Below, in pieces: positions 1-12,800 of a DNA stretch of 20,228 nt; position 1 is the first letter of the stretch, and every line of letters begins with the position of its first letter. The notes below the pieces were generated by a model, which saw only the letters and a list, made by a program, of their open reading frames with translations, was not told the DNA's origin and ran no database searches. This DNA is from Phoronis australis (Eukaryota; Phoronida; Phoronidae). The stretch covers positions 64,001 to 84,228 of the forward strand of contig NMRA01000918.1 in assembly GCA_002633005.1 (NCBI GenBank). The letters run 5' to 3'. A program made the position numbers and the translations under genes.

Positions 1-705
1 CAACAGAAACAATTGCTATTAACAACAGAGATTCACAATGACTACGGTATAGTAAAATCCTACTAAATCAATTTTGGACGAAAATAATTGCTAAAACTGA
101 TCTATTTTCATTTTTGAAAGGTTTCTAACACATGAATGCTGATAATTTACAAGAATCACCGTCTGATAGTAACTATGGTACAAACCTTTAAAAATGATGC
201 AGCGTTTATTTGGTGTAACTTATCTTCAATAAAAAAATTAATGAAGAAATAAAATTTCACTCATTGTGTCATAAATTGGTCCAATTTTACCGCACTTTCC
301 TATAGTGCGGAATAGTTAACGTAACAACACTCCGTGTTCATATCTGAAATGTAAAATATTTTTAAAACCCTAAAAGTAAACCCTGGTTGTCTGTATAGCT
401 GCACACTTCATGGAGAGACGAACGGACGGAGGACATATCTTTCACAATTCTATTCCAATAAGCCTCCCAACTTCACTAAGAGGTATTTTCAGTTCCGCGA
501 TTTCAGAAAAAAATTGAAGTGTGCGACAAAAAGAGAGATCTACCAGAACAGTAATAGAGATTTGAAATCAGATCCATCTTCATGTTATAGGTTACGAATT
601 GAATCATGGAATTATGTCCCCAAGAAAGTTCCAACACAGGTATCAGTTAACGAGCTGATTTTGCACCCCATCCTCCCCCCCCTATGTGTGACACCCCCTG
701 CTGAT
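1..705. other. 3' flank and presumed 3' UTR of ppd
   Basis: This AT-rich sequence downstream of the stop contains no convincing coding exon. A plus-strand open frame from 514 runs antisense through the last exon and is explained by it. The only candidate signal is the AATAAA at 205-210 on the minus strand. Confidence 0.6.
205..210 (-). terminator. Possible polyadenylation signal AATAAA
   Basis: The plus strand reads tttatt, which is AATAAA on the gene's strand, about 500 nt beyond the TAG stop. I did not find a closer canonical hexamer. This would imply a 3' UTR of roughly half a kilobase. A lone hexamer in AT-rich DNA is weak evidence. Confidence 0.3.
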
Positions 706-885
706 CTAGCTCAGTGCCAAAAAGTGCATGAAGTCTTTTTTGTTCTGGTGAGTGGTACGTGTTGGTCGTCCCAAGTCCTTGCGGCCCCCTCTGGTGGTGA
801 GAATCTCCAACAAGACTGGACCTTCCATGTCCCTCATCTTCATGACAGACGCTCTAACTTCGTCTTCTGTCACTGCTGTCCACGC
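706..885 (-). CDS. ppd: Ppd exon 8: C-terminal segment and stop
   Basis: The acceptor is gtttcag before 885. The exon gives 59 codons and a TAG stop at 706-708. It encodes [23 protein letters not shown], then [19 protein letters not shown] and a terminal MHFLALS. The R-x-DLGRPT...NK..FM.FL ending matches the C-terminus of bacterial Ppd closely, so the stop is the natural end of the protein and not a truncation. Confidence 0.95.
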   Translation of the reverse strand, partial: AWTAVTEDEVRASVMKMRDMEGPVLLEILTTRGGRKDLGRPTRTTHQNKKDFMHFLALS

Positions 886-3800
886 CTGAAACGCCAAATA
901 GTTGGAGGTTGTTAAATCAAAACTTTCATATAAATTTTACATAAAATAATGGCAATCCACTCAGAGGAGGCTTACACCAGGGCAACCCACAGGTGTATGG
1001 GTGAAAGTAGATGTGCGGGACTGGATGAGTTTTCAGTGACTGTGAACAAGTTATGAGGTACATTTGAAATACAGCCTCCCTCGCTAACAGGTAGCGGTGA
1101 GCAAGAAATGATTCTACTCATGAGTAAAGTATGTGTGAATGAGCAAACAACACTGGAGAAGACCCACAAACAACATCAGCCGAAATATCATGGCAATCAC
1201 AAGGTTGCAGTGTTGTTTCTTTTCACAAGAGGGAAAAACAAAGTTCTCTCATTGCCACTGGCTGTACGCATGTTGTGGGATCAGAGAATAAATTATTAAT
1301 TGATTTTAATTAAGACAGACAGATGACAGAAAAATAGTCAATCTTTTTCACAACAGGCTATTCCAATTAAAACAATCAACACCACGCGTGCCCTTTGACC
1401 TCACCTCTTTGTAGCCGCATGCCTTAGCAATGGAGGTGAACGAGAAGTCATTGCCGGCGGCATCTGTTGGCTGACCTCCCACAGAGTCGTGCGCGCCATT
1501 GTTGAACATGATGTGTTTCAGGTTGGTTATCTTTTTCTGGCCAATGGTTGCCATGGTACCCAGGTGCATGATGGCAGCACCATCGCCGTCTAGACACATT
1601 ACCTGCAGGTGAGAAGACACGTCATTGAAGGGTAATCATCTACAAGACGGCACTCATGAAACAACCATCTAACCTGTATTACAGCATACATTCAGCGAGC
1701 TACTCAGAATTATTAAACCGTGAATGCCCCACGCTGGTGAACAGCATTCTTTCTCAATCTAATCAGATAACAAAAAATGACCCACTACTCACTAGCGCCA
1801 CCTGGCAGTCTCCCAATGCATTAGATAACTTACAAGATACATCAAATGGACGTGACAGTTTGCTGGGTACATGCACTACTTAATGTATGAGCTTAGTTAT
1901 ACTAGCAACACTCAGTGAGAGCGCATTTTCTGCCGGGCAATTCATAGGAATGTTCATGGCACAGTGGAAAGAACTTAGGCAAACTTGTGACCAGACAACA
2001 TGCCGGGAGGAGATTCTATTCTAACTACCGTATAGTCATAAAACTATTTTGGTGATTCAAGTACGCCAAATGTTCTCCTAAGCATTTTGGTAAGAATTAA
2101 TCAGTTTAGGACGTAACATGGCTGACAAGTGGAATTTCTTCTGTATCGAAATGTTTACCAAAATTACCAGTTAGTGTGATCTGAGAATTTGTCATAATGT
2201 AGCAAGCATTTGGAAATCAGAAAATGATAATTGTTTTAGAATTGTAATAGTCACATGTTCAATTCAACTCTCCTCTCTTGCAAAGGTGAAAAAACGCATC
2301 ATATGATTGACCTACTTTTTGCAAGGTCAGGCCACAAACACACTTCTGATGTGATTACATCGAGTAAAAAATGATTGTTGTATGCAACAGCGAATCATAA
2401 TTATTAGTATTAGAATGACAAACACTGATGTCATAATAATGAATACAACAGCAATGGTACAAGTGACTTCCTTTCGCGCAGCATTGTGGGTAAATATCAC
2501 AGTATCAAAGTTTTTGCTGTAAATATCACAGTTGCTATATATATGAGACACACGTGTATCACCAGCACTTCAGCTGAAATACCGAGGTGGCGATAATCAA
2601 AATCCCAGCAATAGCCAGTATTCATAACACAGGATGGTCCTTCTTCTCTAATTTAACTCTGTGAAACTAGAACACCTGCGTGTTGCTCACCTGTCTAGTT
2701 GGTTTCTGCATAGCCACGCCCATGGCTATTGAAGAGGCATGACCCATACTTCCAACAGTTAGGAAGTCCTTTTCATGACCTTGTTTTAGTTCCACCCTGT
2801 AAACGGAAACGCAGATGTATTAAGCCACGTCGTAGGAAAGGTGAGAATTTGCCCCACTTGTGATTGTGTCTAAGCAAGCCTTCATAAGTTACAGAAGGTC
2901 TAGTTATATCATATTCGAGTTTTCAGCTGAGCAATCCAGCTGTGTTGCACAGCTGAAAGTTTTCAGCGGAATAGGGAGAATAATCACCATGGCGACAATT
3001 GACATACAGCCAGTAAACGGAATCACAGGCGAGTTGTGAGTGTGTGTGTAATGACGTGCAAAATGCAGCTGACTCTGGCAATTTTCGAAGTGAAAAGGTA
3101 ACTAATAAGTAAGACGACTTATTGCTATGAAGCAGATCTCAATTTGTATCTAGCTCCAAAAAGGCTCACAACAAAACTGTTACAATTCACGACACCAAAA
3201 CCAGTATGGCAAGAAACAGGTTGGTTCGATGACCGAATGCTAGATGGCGACAGCAATGGGCACGACAGGATTTTAAAGCCTCTATAAGCCCGCATTGCGT
3301 CAAAGAAAAGCACCTTTGATTTGGACAACTCGTTGCAATAAAATTGGACCCAGCTTGTCTCTTACTCAGTAGTGAAGTGATCTCTGGACAAGGAAAGAAT
3401 GGACAAGTTTACTTATTGATCAATACCATTTTCCACATTATAAATGACATGCCATAACAAGCCTACCTTTCCAAGCAAATATAAAAAAACAGTAACTTCT
3501 TTCCAAATCATGAATCATTTCTAAATTGATTAAGGACCAATAACTGAGACTAATAACTGCAACTGGTCTAAATCAAAATTCAATTTTGACGGACAGTGGG
3601 TTTAGAGCAGCTGCAGTGTTCACAGATGACCTGATAGTTATTAGCACAATGCAAGCAATAGGGAAACTAGCTTTGCCTAGTATTTTGCAAAATGACAATC
3701 AGTCGAGACCAAGAACGACATAGCATCATTTACACACCTGTATTCAAACAGTTCCCTTGACAGCATTCCTGTGGTTGCCACGACAACATCCCTCTGTGAC

Positions 3801-6800
3801 AGGCAGTCAACCACACACTGCATGGCGCCTTCGCGAGACAATGGAACTCTAAAAATGGAAAATTTAATTCACAAAAACAATGAAGTAAATAAATCAATAC
3901 ATAAATATAAAAAAGACATATTTCTGATTTAAAGCCAGCCCAAAATAGTCACATTCCTCCAAACACCTTAATAACGCAAAGTGAATATCAGGAAAACTTC
4001 ACCAGATTTCAAAATAATTGATAATATTTGTTTAACTTCGTCAAAAATTGTGATGAGAGTAATAAAATTGTGAATTTCTAAAAATAATAACAAGGTTGGG
4101 CAGTGGGTCAACGTGCTGGTACTTTACAGAATATCAAAACAAAAAATATCACTATAGTATCGAAACGAACAGCGCTCGGTATCCCAATCAATAGCTTGAA
4201 AACTGAAAGTGAGGCTAAATTCAATTTTGCAGCTCAGTCAACTACAACACATAGCAAACCCTGCATGAAGTCCAACTCAAATTTGCAAAGTTCTGTTAAA
4301 CTTTACGTTTCCATTGACGGCACTGCACTATGCAAACGTACTGTCTAAGACAAAAGCCGAGGTACAATATTATTTTAAAACATAGTAAACGAAGTTGCCA
4401 CATCAGCCCAAACGTTTACTCAACAGCTTTTGTCATGTCTTCAGTCAAAATATGTCGGCCATCTTTGTAGGAAAACTACAGTGCACGTTATATAGACATG
4501 AGCCTCTAGGAAACTGTTTTTGCAGTTTTGAGAGAGCAGATATAACCATGTGGATGTTATTCTTAATTAACACTCCCCCCCCCAGAAATCACTTCACCAT
4601 TATATCCACCTTCTCATTCACTCCCTCACCCCCAATCTCAACTAAGAGCACGCTCAGTGTAGTGAAACATGTTTGTGCAATGCTGGACTGTCTGCCAGTA
4701 ATGCTAGGATATAATCCTGGATCTCCCCATAGGGAACTCTACATTCACTAAGTCGGGATTCGAACCCCAGCCAAATTTCACTGGATTCTTTCATTCTTTG
4801 GGGGTATTAAGATCCCTATGACAAAGGACCCATTGTCGGTGTTGCTCAGGCAGGTTACACAATAGAGGTCCCCAACACACCAACAAAGGAACAGCAGTAG
4901 CAATGGGCGTTATTGTACTACTCTTTTCTTCTGATGTAGTTAACCAATTTTTACGAATCAAATGGTGACATTTTTAATAAAATACTTAGTCTTCATTGTT
5001 CACAATGGCAAAAATGATCCGGAAAGAATGCTACCATGAACAGGCATCACTGATACCCAAACAAAAGAAGACACTCACACAAGTCCAGGCACTTTGGTAA
5101 GTGCCTATAGACCTTAATCACGCAATCGCCATTTTAGCAGTGAGCCTCTTTTTAGGTTTAAGAAACAATACATTTGGGACATGAATATAACGAGGCAAAA
5201 AATCACGCTTTGCACTGTGTTTAAGCGCAAATTGCATTGTTCCCAAAACCTAAAACGAAGCTCACTTTTAAAATGGCGAGAGCGTGAATATGGCATATTG
5301 TAATTCTGACTGGTAAGAAGCATTCATAGTTACCAGTTGGGAAATGAGATGTGCAGCCTAATGTGAAGCAAAGTACAACTGGTTCACTATCCATAGAAAA
5401 ATGCTTTCAGATCACGTGGGACCAGTATTCCAAGAACATCCTCCATGCTGTTGAACTATTACTTCTGCTGAAGCTGTTTAGGAGTTAAAAGAGGGACGTT
5501 TCATCACTAGTATAAGAGTCCAAAGTTCAAACCACTAAACTGTGCTGTGCGCGATTGTGAAGTTAATGAAAAATGAATCTCAACAAACAAATCTGAATTT
5601 TCAGACACTTACACTTCTTGCTCCCTCGGTAGTTTGTAAGGCAGGAATGTTTGTCGTTTCACCAGCAAACAATATGGCCCCTTGGCACTTTCCATATAGT
5701 GCTTGGCTGTCAACAAGGCCTGACAAAACAAACANAGACCTTAATCACGCAATCGCCATTTTAGTAGTGAGCCTCTTTTCAGGTTTAAGAAACAATACAT
5801 TTGGGACATGAATATAACGAGGCAAAAAATCACGCTTTGCACTGTGTTTAAGCGCAAATTGCATTGTTCCCAAAACCTAAAACGAAGCTCACTTTTAAAA
5901 TGGCGAGAGCGTGAATATGGCATATTGTAATTCTGACTGGTAAGAAGCATTCATAGTTACCAGTTGGGAAATGAGATGTGCAGCCTAATGTGAAGCAAAT
6001 TGTAATTCCGACTAGTGAGAAGAATTCATAGTTACCAGTTGGGAAATGAGATGTACAGCCTAATGTGGAGCAAACTGTAATTCCGACTGGTAAGAAGCAT
6101 TCATAGTTACCAGTTGGGAAATGAGATGTGCAGCCTAATGTGAAGCAAAGTACAACTGGTTCACTATCCATAGAAAAATGCTTTCAGATCACGTGGGACC
6201 AGTATTCCAAGAACATCCTCCATGCTGTTGAACTATTACTTCTGCTGAAGCTGTTTAGGTGTTAAAAAGAGGGACGTTTCATCACTAGCATCACCTAACG
6301 AGTATAAGAGTCCAAAGTGCAAACCACTAAACTGTGCTGTGCGCAATTGTGAAGTTAATGAAAAATTAATCTCAACAAACAAATCTGAATTTTCAGACAC
6401 TTACACTTCTTGCTCCCTAGGTAGTTTGTAAGGCAGGAATGTTTGTCGTTTCACCAGCAAACAATATGGCCCCTTGGCACTTTCCATATAGTGCTTGGCT
6501 GTCAACAAGGCCTGACAAAACAAACAGTACAACATTAATAACACATAATCGTATACACTGTAACTCACACAATGTGTACCTAGTCAGTTGTTAGAGGGGG
6601 AGCATTAAGTTTTGATGCTACATTTCATCAAAAATTACAGCAATCCAAGGATCTCTATTTTTAAGTAAAATGACATCAAAATGGTTGCTTTCCCCTTTAA
6701 GGTGTTCAGTCTATGACACAGTCAGCCAATATCGTTGTACTGTGCACAACAGAAAAATAAGGTTTATATTCATGAATCAAAGAAACGTGAAACAAAGCAA

Positions 6801-9800
6801 ATTAACACTTCCTGTTTTCAACGGTAATATTGTTGTCAGAATGGAGGTCATAGGTCATTCCGATTTCATCTTACTTTGAAATCGGCAATTTTGACCCCCT
6901 GCATGACTTATAAGTTGCACTGGATACGGAAACTGAATACTGTCACAGTAAGGAATATAACAAGACCGATTTAATGAAAGTAAAAAGCTCAATTTCATTT
7001 TCGTTTTCAGCAGCTAACCAGGACAAAATGCTGCTCTAAGTATATTATGAATATGTCAAATGTCAATCTCAATATGGCATGGAAAATAGCTTTAAGTAGT
7101 GCCAAAGAAATGGTTTATTTTCTTCAAGTCTGATTTTTGGAATTAGTTTTGACCAAATTTGTGAGTCTTTACCATAGACAGGTATTCATTCAACACCTCG
7201 GCTGAAGCAGAAAATACACCTACGATGAGGGCTATTACTAAAAAATGAAAATATGCCCTTGAGCACATTTATAGTAATTCGTAGTAAAAACATTCATGAA
7301 TGTAATGACTTAGGAGTAAGAATTATTAGTCATCATACACACCATGTGTCGGTCACATCGCGTGACCTATAGTTAAGTCTGAATGTAGGATTTATAATCA
7401 CAAATTTCAGACACAATGCTGGTAATACCCATCAGTCTTATAAACAACACAGACTTCATCAAGGTCAAAAATGAAAACATTCATCACACAGTCTTTTGTA
7501 TCCCCTATAGTGACCGTGGATTTGCGTAATTCAATTCGATGTTTTGGGGAGCCTCGGTCAATGAGAAGGTTTAACTTCCATCGTGGACCGAACTTATAAA
7601 CACAAATTTAACTTCACAGTAAAAAGAAAGATTGAACAATGAAGCACCAATGCTTTGATGCAGTGTGAAAGGTTATTGGCAGATGTTGCTGTCAAGTACG
7701 GCAATAGTTGGATATAATGTGCCCGTATGTTTAAGAACTAGTTTGATTTCTATTATACCTAACCATAACCGTCAATCACAGCTATTAAGTCATTATCTGA
7801 TTTTTTCCAATATTAAAGACCGCAGTACTATAAGTACATCATTTCATTTATTATCTAATTCTTCGTTTCAAACAAGAGCAACTCAAAGACTTGAAATGCA
7901 ACCATGACTGCACAGCAAACGGTGCTTCGGGGGATGTAATATATAAATTAAGCTACACATCTCTGTCAAGGCAATCAAAAATCAGTCAAAGGATTTTGAC
8001 AGTAATAAAGAACAACCAATATCTTTTCAATAGCAAAAATGGCCAACAGGGAGCGCTACAGTTGTCCGATAACCACTAGTGTGTGCGCATCCTAGCCATA
8101 AACCCTTGAGTCAAGTTTATTAAAAATCTGTCAAGCAGTTTTAACAAACGTCAATGGACAACTAATATCACGTCAAAAACTAAAATGGCCAAAAGGGGGT
8201 GCTACAGTAATAAAACCTAGTCTTCAGGTTTTTATTAAGATGCACAACTCGTGTTGATTTCCATCAGAGAATGGAAATTTTCCGAAATACTACAGCGCCC
8301 TCTCTGATTTACTCACAATGCTGTGCATCCAAGGTGAACTGCTGCCACGTATTCATTATTTTACATAAAATTAGTTTGTCATGTGTCATTCTGCTTAGAA
8401 TTAAGCTTTACGTTGCATAAAGAGATGCAATGCAGACAAAAAACATGAAAAGCTGAGCGAGGTGCGATGACACGCTCTTCACATGTCCAACTCATGATCA
8501 GAGTTTGTTACAGTTAGTGACCTCACATTTTGAAAACTAGGTCAATCAAAGAACATGTCTCGAGTTCTGCGAAAGAAAACACAGGTGATTTTGGAATGAG
8601 GGAATTGTTTCCCTATTACTCAGTGGGAAGAAGAAAAGAAAATGAAATTTTATATTAAAACCAAGGATAGGCGAGGATAACATCAGTACATTTTAGGGCA
8701 CTGATAACATTCGCCCATCAATGATGGCTATGAGTTTTGATATGTGTCAAATAGCAGAGGCAGCCATGTGCCTTCCATTCAGATAATGGCTAGACAGTGA
8801 TTTTGTTCAGCTTAATATGTATGTTATAATGGTAAATCATTGTCTAGAGGCAATAACATCTTGGGCTCGTAATGCCAGATGTTATCGGAGTGGTGGTATA
8901 AATCAATTTCCTTGATTGAGCCTTGTGCATAATTTTGCATCAAACGCAAGAGCTGGATTACTAGGCATAGAAAATTAAATAGTAAGCTATTTTCAAAACG
9001 TGGGTGGGACTGCAACTACAACTGCAACCAGAAAACCTTCACACGAGCGTTTACACCAAATTATTTACTATTTCCTGCAGAATATAAGAATACCTTATCT
9101 TAAACGTTCAATTTATTTTTTAGCCCATTTATCCACAAGATTATACAATAATTTCATCAAAATCACACATTTTTCACTAAAACATAATGAATTTAAAATT
9201 CTTTTTAACATTTCGTCTATAATACAACTGCGTGACACCGCAAGAATATTTTGCAAGAAATGTGAAAAAAGACGATTTTTTAGAACAGAAAAATTTAAAA
9301 CTGTTAAAAATTGAATGTGTTACCATCCAAGATGAGATACATGAAGGGAACACAGAGAAAGTTTGGTGATCCACTTGATACGAAGCAGACGACAATATTT
9401 AAGCCACATTGCAAGACATGGAGTGGTGAACATCTGATGAAATAAACAGCCAGGCGATTATAACCTAATCAATAGTTCAACACCTGAGTATGCAGTTTAT
9501 AAGCTTTGGTACAATGCTGTATAAATATACAGCTTTGGAACAATACAGGCAAAGGAGAGCAAAACAAAATCTGACAAAAAATTTACGTCATTAAAAACTA
9601 CATTGAATGTCAGACTTACAAAAACTTATGCACTGTTAAACATGCTAAATATGCTTCATTACGAGAGGACCTCAAATAAAGTTGTGGCGAACAGAAAAAG
9701 TAACCTTCGCTTTAGTGGAACTTGCACGCTAATTCCTTATCTCTGTGATAGCTTGGTCAAATTAGTAGGAAACACAACATATAGCGAAAATGTGAATATG

Positions 9801-12800
9801 AAGTACGTTGAAAATTGCAAAATGTTTTTTAAGAAAGAGCTTTGTGTCCAAAATGATCAGCCACAAATCACTCAACAGTGTCCAGCAAGTATCATGAAGT
9901 GGTGTTTGGGAATAATACTGCATGATGTAAGCCCCAAGGTATGTCAGTAGTGCAAAGGTCACCTATTTGCAGATTTTTTTGTTTTCACATTTGCAAGTTG
10001 TCAATGAATTCAATTGCACTTTGTTTAGCGTACATGATGTTCAAATAGCATTGTCTTTTAGTTCCTGCTATACATTAGCATAGTTAGGAGCATGCAATTA
10101 TATCTTTAAATAGACAACTTTTTACCCATATCGTTCACTAGCTGTATTTTGATGTTAGCTAACTGTATGAGATTTAAATTAATCTTCTTTCAAAGAGGGT
10201 AACTCATTCATCTTCAAGGTCTGGAATTTTGAAAACCAGTTTGATGCTCAACTGTGGCGAAAACTGGTTCTCAGAGTGGGGGACTCATGTAAGTAATTAT
10301 TATTATTATGGCCTACCGCTGACAATTGTCTCACAGGCTCATAATTTACCATGTTTGTCACACAAGTCGCCTTAAGTGTTTAGCTCTGTCTTAAACCTCA
10401 TCAGAGAAGAGAGTATGTCAGGCTGTAAGTCAACGAAAATCGATTTGGAAAATACTGTATCCTCACTGTCAATGTCATGGACACTGTTGCCCTTATTCAC
10501 TTTAATCGTCACCGTCATCATAAACACCATCACCATCACCACCATCATCATAAGCACCATCACCACCATCATTATAAGCACCATCACCACCATCATTATA
10601 AGCACTATGACCCAACGACACTCACCTGCTCTGCCCCCTCCTGATAATCAGGCAGGGGCTGGAATGGTATCCCCAAGGCAGCCAGCAGTCCGGGCGTGGC
10701 TTGACCCTGCACCAAATGTTGTGGTTCATCTCTCTTGCCCGGCTCACCACGCCAACCGACCAACAGCAACATGGGAATGCTATAGACAGATGGTACAGCT
10801 AGTGACATCACTGGGTTGACGATGTTGCCCAGGCCAGAGTTCTGCAAGACATGAGTGGCTCTCGTTGGAACTTCCTTTTTCTGCTATTTACCCACCATGT
10901 GTGGTCCTTACTATCAAATAATATTTCCCACCACAAAAGTAGGATAACACTGTATGTGGACATATAACTTGTGAAATAATTCAGGGGTTGTTTTTGTAGA
11001 AAAATAGTAACCGTCACCTCATCGTACCTGCTGCTTTTAAATAAATTTTAAAAAGTACAAAAAACAGACATACAGCAAAGCACAAATATACAGCACAAAT
11101 AATTTTTAATGTACTTTTAATGCATTTTTTAAGCAAAAAGAGTCACCGTTTTTCAATTCAAACAGTTACCAAGGCAACTCAAATCACTACAATCAATTTT
11201 CTAATTGTAACAGCCGGCAGACGTTAATAACAGTGTCTGCATGCTGACAGATGCCACGTCACCTTCAGTAAGCTGCACCCTCTACACAGATAACAACACA
11301 TGGCTGGCTCTAATCTAAGTGTCCTTATCAGCCCCCATTCCAGATCCTTGTAATTTTTAAGCTGCAATTCCAGCAGTGACATTGTTTGAATTTTCATCTT
11401 AGACAGGTTTAACTCCGCAGAACAAACACAGAGAGGGTGTATGAGTTTAGGTAAAAGATTGATTGGAGTGTTTATGCAGTCCTAAGACCTGTGGTATAAA
11501 CAGCTACTAGTAACACAGGTATTACAAATGACTAGGGACTGTGTGTGATGAGACAGCTGGTAATAAATCAATAACTTGGCCATCGCAGACGCATTGTTAT
11601 CACAGCTAATGGTAAAAACGAGATATTAAGGGAGTTTAACATTATTGCTGAATTTTTCCAAATTTCGATATATTTTTTATTTTCGTCTTCGCCGGCTACA
11701 AATCTGCAAAACAAAATGTGGAGGCACATCTGGCAAAAATTTGAAGTTTAACAGGTTAATGAAAAGTCACATTTGATAACTAAGGATCGAAATCTCTTTT
11801 GAAAACGGATCAATTTCACTGAACGATGTCAGTTTTATATATTTATATGTTTCATGGTTTATTGATTAACTTACGAGAAAGTTTTGCATTAATGTTGAAT
11901 TTTTAATAATTTTGATATTTTGTATTTGGTCTTTGCCGGCTACAAATCTCCAAAACAAATTGGGGGTCCCTGAATTAGTTATTCCTCAACAGAGGCACCT
12001 CTGGCAAAAATGTGAAACTAAATGGGATGTTGAAAAGCCAGTATCTATTGAAATCCTTTTCCAAACACATTAATTTCACTGCACAGTTTCATAGAAATCC
12101 ACCCACGAAATACTTAGAGACTTGGGGGGCACTGGGGTTGAGCGATCCGTCCAAAAGTCGTCATCTAATGCCAAATTTCACATGATCAGGGCTTGGAATG
12201 ACCAATGACAAAAAACGCGGAAACTTTGAAACTTTTATGGCCCAAATCATGCCCGATAAACAGTCTTGAAATGGTCAATGTGAACCTTTCGCCGACAAAA
12301 ATCGGGAGGACTAAAAAAAAAAAAAACTTTACCACCATCAGTAGCATGCGTCTGCGTCCTTTTAGCTCGCCCGTGCACTCCCAACCCACACATTTTTGGC
12401 TGCAGAGCGGTAGTATTTGCCGCCGCGCTTAACAATAACACGAGACGCCACTGAAAATCACATCACGCTGTCCCAGATGCCCCGGCAATGTTGACAATTT
12501 ACGTTCCTCCGAAACATAAAGAGCAACTTCCGCTTTTCGAGATGAACGTCGTCTGCAACGCCGCGGTAAGAAAGGAATAAGAAAGGAATTTGCCGCGGAA
12601 ATTTTATATCAAATCCGATTTTTTTACGCGGAAATATTATAAAAAAAGCGGAAAGCACATTTGAAAAAAGCGGAAATCCGCGTTCCGCGGAAAATTCCAA
12701 GCCCTGCATAATACAGCCACGGACGCTGGTTGGGTGGATGCTAGACAGAGGTAATGCCAATATGTGGCCATTTAATGCACAATACACTCACCTGAAGATA

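Larger units (their letters stand above)
5109..5734. repeat. Large tandem duplicate, copy 1 (626 bp)
   Basis: This block begins agaccttaatcacg and ends cctgacaaaacaaaca. It is near-identical to 5736-6526, apart from scattered substitutions, two fewer 75-bp units, and the lack of a 14-bp insertion and one A. It carries a fold-back element, intron sequence and a whole copy of ppd exon 4. Its right end abuts the single N at 5735. Confidence 0.95.
3849..6404 (-). other. Intron 4 of ppd, containing the exon 4 duplicate
   Basis: If the copy at 6405-6511 is the exon used, this phase 2 intron is 2556 bp. It holds the duplicated block with the second exon copy, the fold-back elements, a run of nine C at about 4566-4574, and unremarkable AT-rich DNA elsewhere. 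If the other copy is used, the intron shrinks to 3849-5612. Confidence 0.8.
5736..6526. repeat. Large tandem duplicate, copy 2 (791 bp)
   Basis: This is the second copy of the 5109-5734 block, in the same orientation. The 165-bp length difference is fully explained by two extra 75-bp units (150), a 14-bp insertion near 6290 and one extra A. It contains the exon 4 copy at 6405-6511 and continues without a break into intron 3. Confidence 0.95.
6512..10625 (-). other. Intron 3 of ppd
   Basis: This 4.1-kb phase 0 intron is the largest in the gene. It contains the 24-bp minisatellite next to its donor, an imperfect inverted repeat at 10226-10276, a short TTA run near 10294-10310 and a diverged tandem repeat at 7977-8207. 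About 8.2-10.2 kb is AT-rich with only short open frames and no recognisable product. Confidence 0.85.
10842..12791 (-). other. Intron 2 of ppd
   Basis: This is a 1950-bp phase 0 intron with donor gtgagt and acceptor tgtcttgcag. It contains a 520-bp terminal-inverted-repeat element 86 bp from the exon 2 donor and a diverged tandem repeat at 11641-12094. The rest is AT-rich without coding signals. Confidence 0.9.

Noticed and set aside
514-915. Plus-strand open frame of 133 codons
   Set aside because: It runs antisense across ppd exon 8, which has clear family motifs on the other strand. The frame has no recognisable domain.
4395-4751. Plus-strand open frame of 118 codons
   Set aside because: Low-complexity C-run and Pro/Ser stretches, no domain, located inside intron 4 on the opposite strand.
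4750-4775. tRNA B-box-like sequence (gggattcgaacccc, minus-strand orientation)
   Set aside because: No matching A-box or cloverleaf could be found at tRNA spacing, and it does not align with the SINE family at 13.2-13.7 kb. It may be a fragment of another SINE.
5848-6171. Minus-strand open frame with three 25-residue repeats
   Set aside because: It is produced by the intronic 75-bp tandem repeat, whose length is divisible by three. The frame is absent from the other duplicate, which has a single unit.
10376-10819. Plus-strand frame rich in Ile and Thr
   Set aside because: It is translated minisatellite plus the antisense of ppd exon 3.
12186-12787. Several overlapping short frames on both strands
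   Set aside because: They lie in the TIR element, are short and Phe/Lys-rich from A/T runs, and show no transposase motif.
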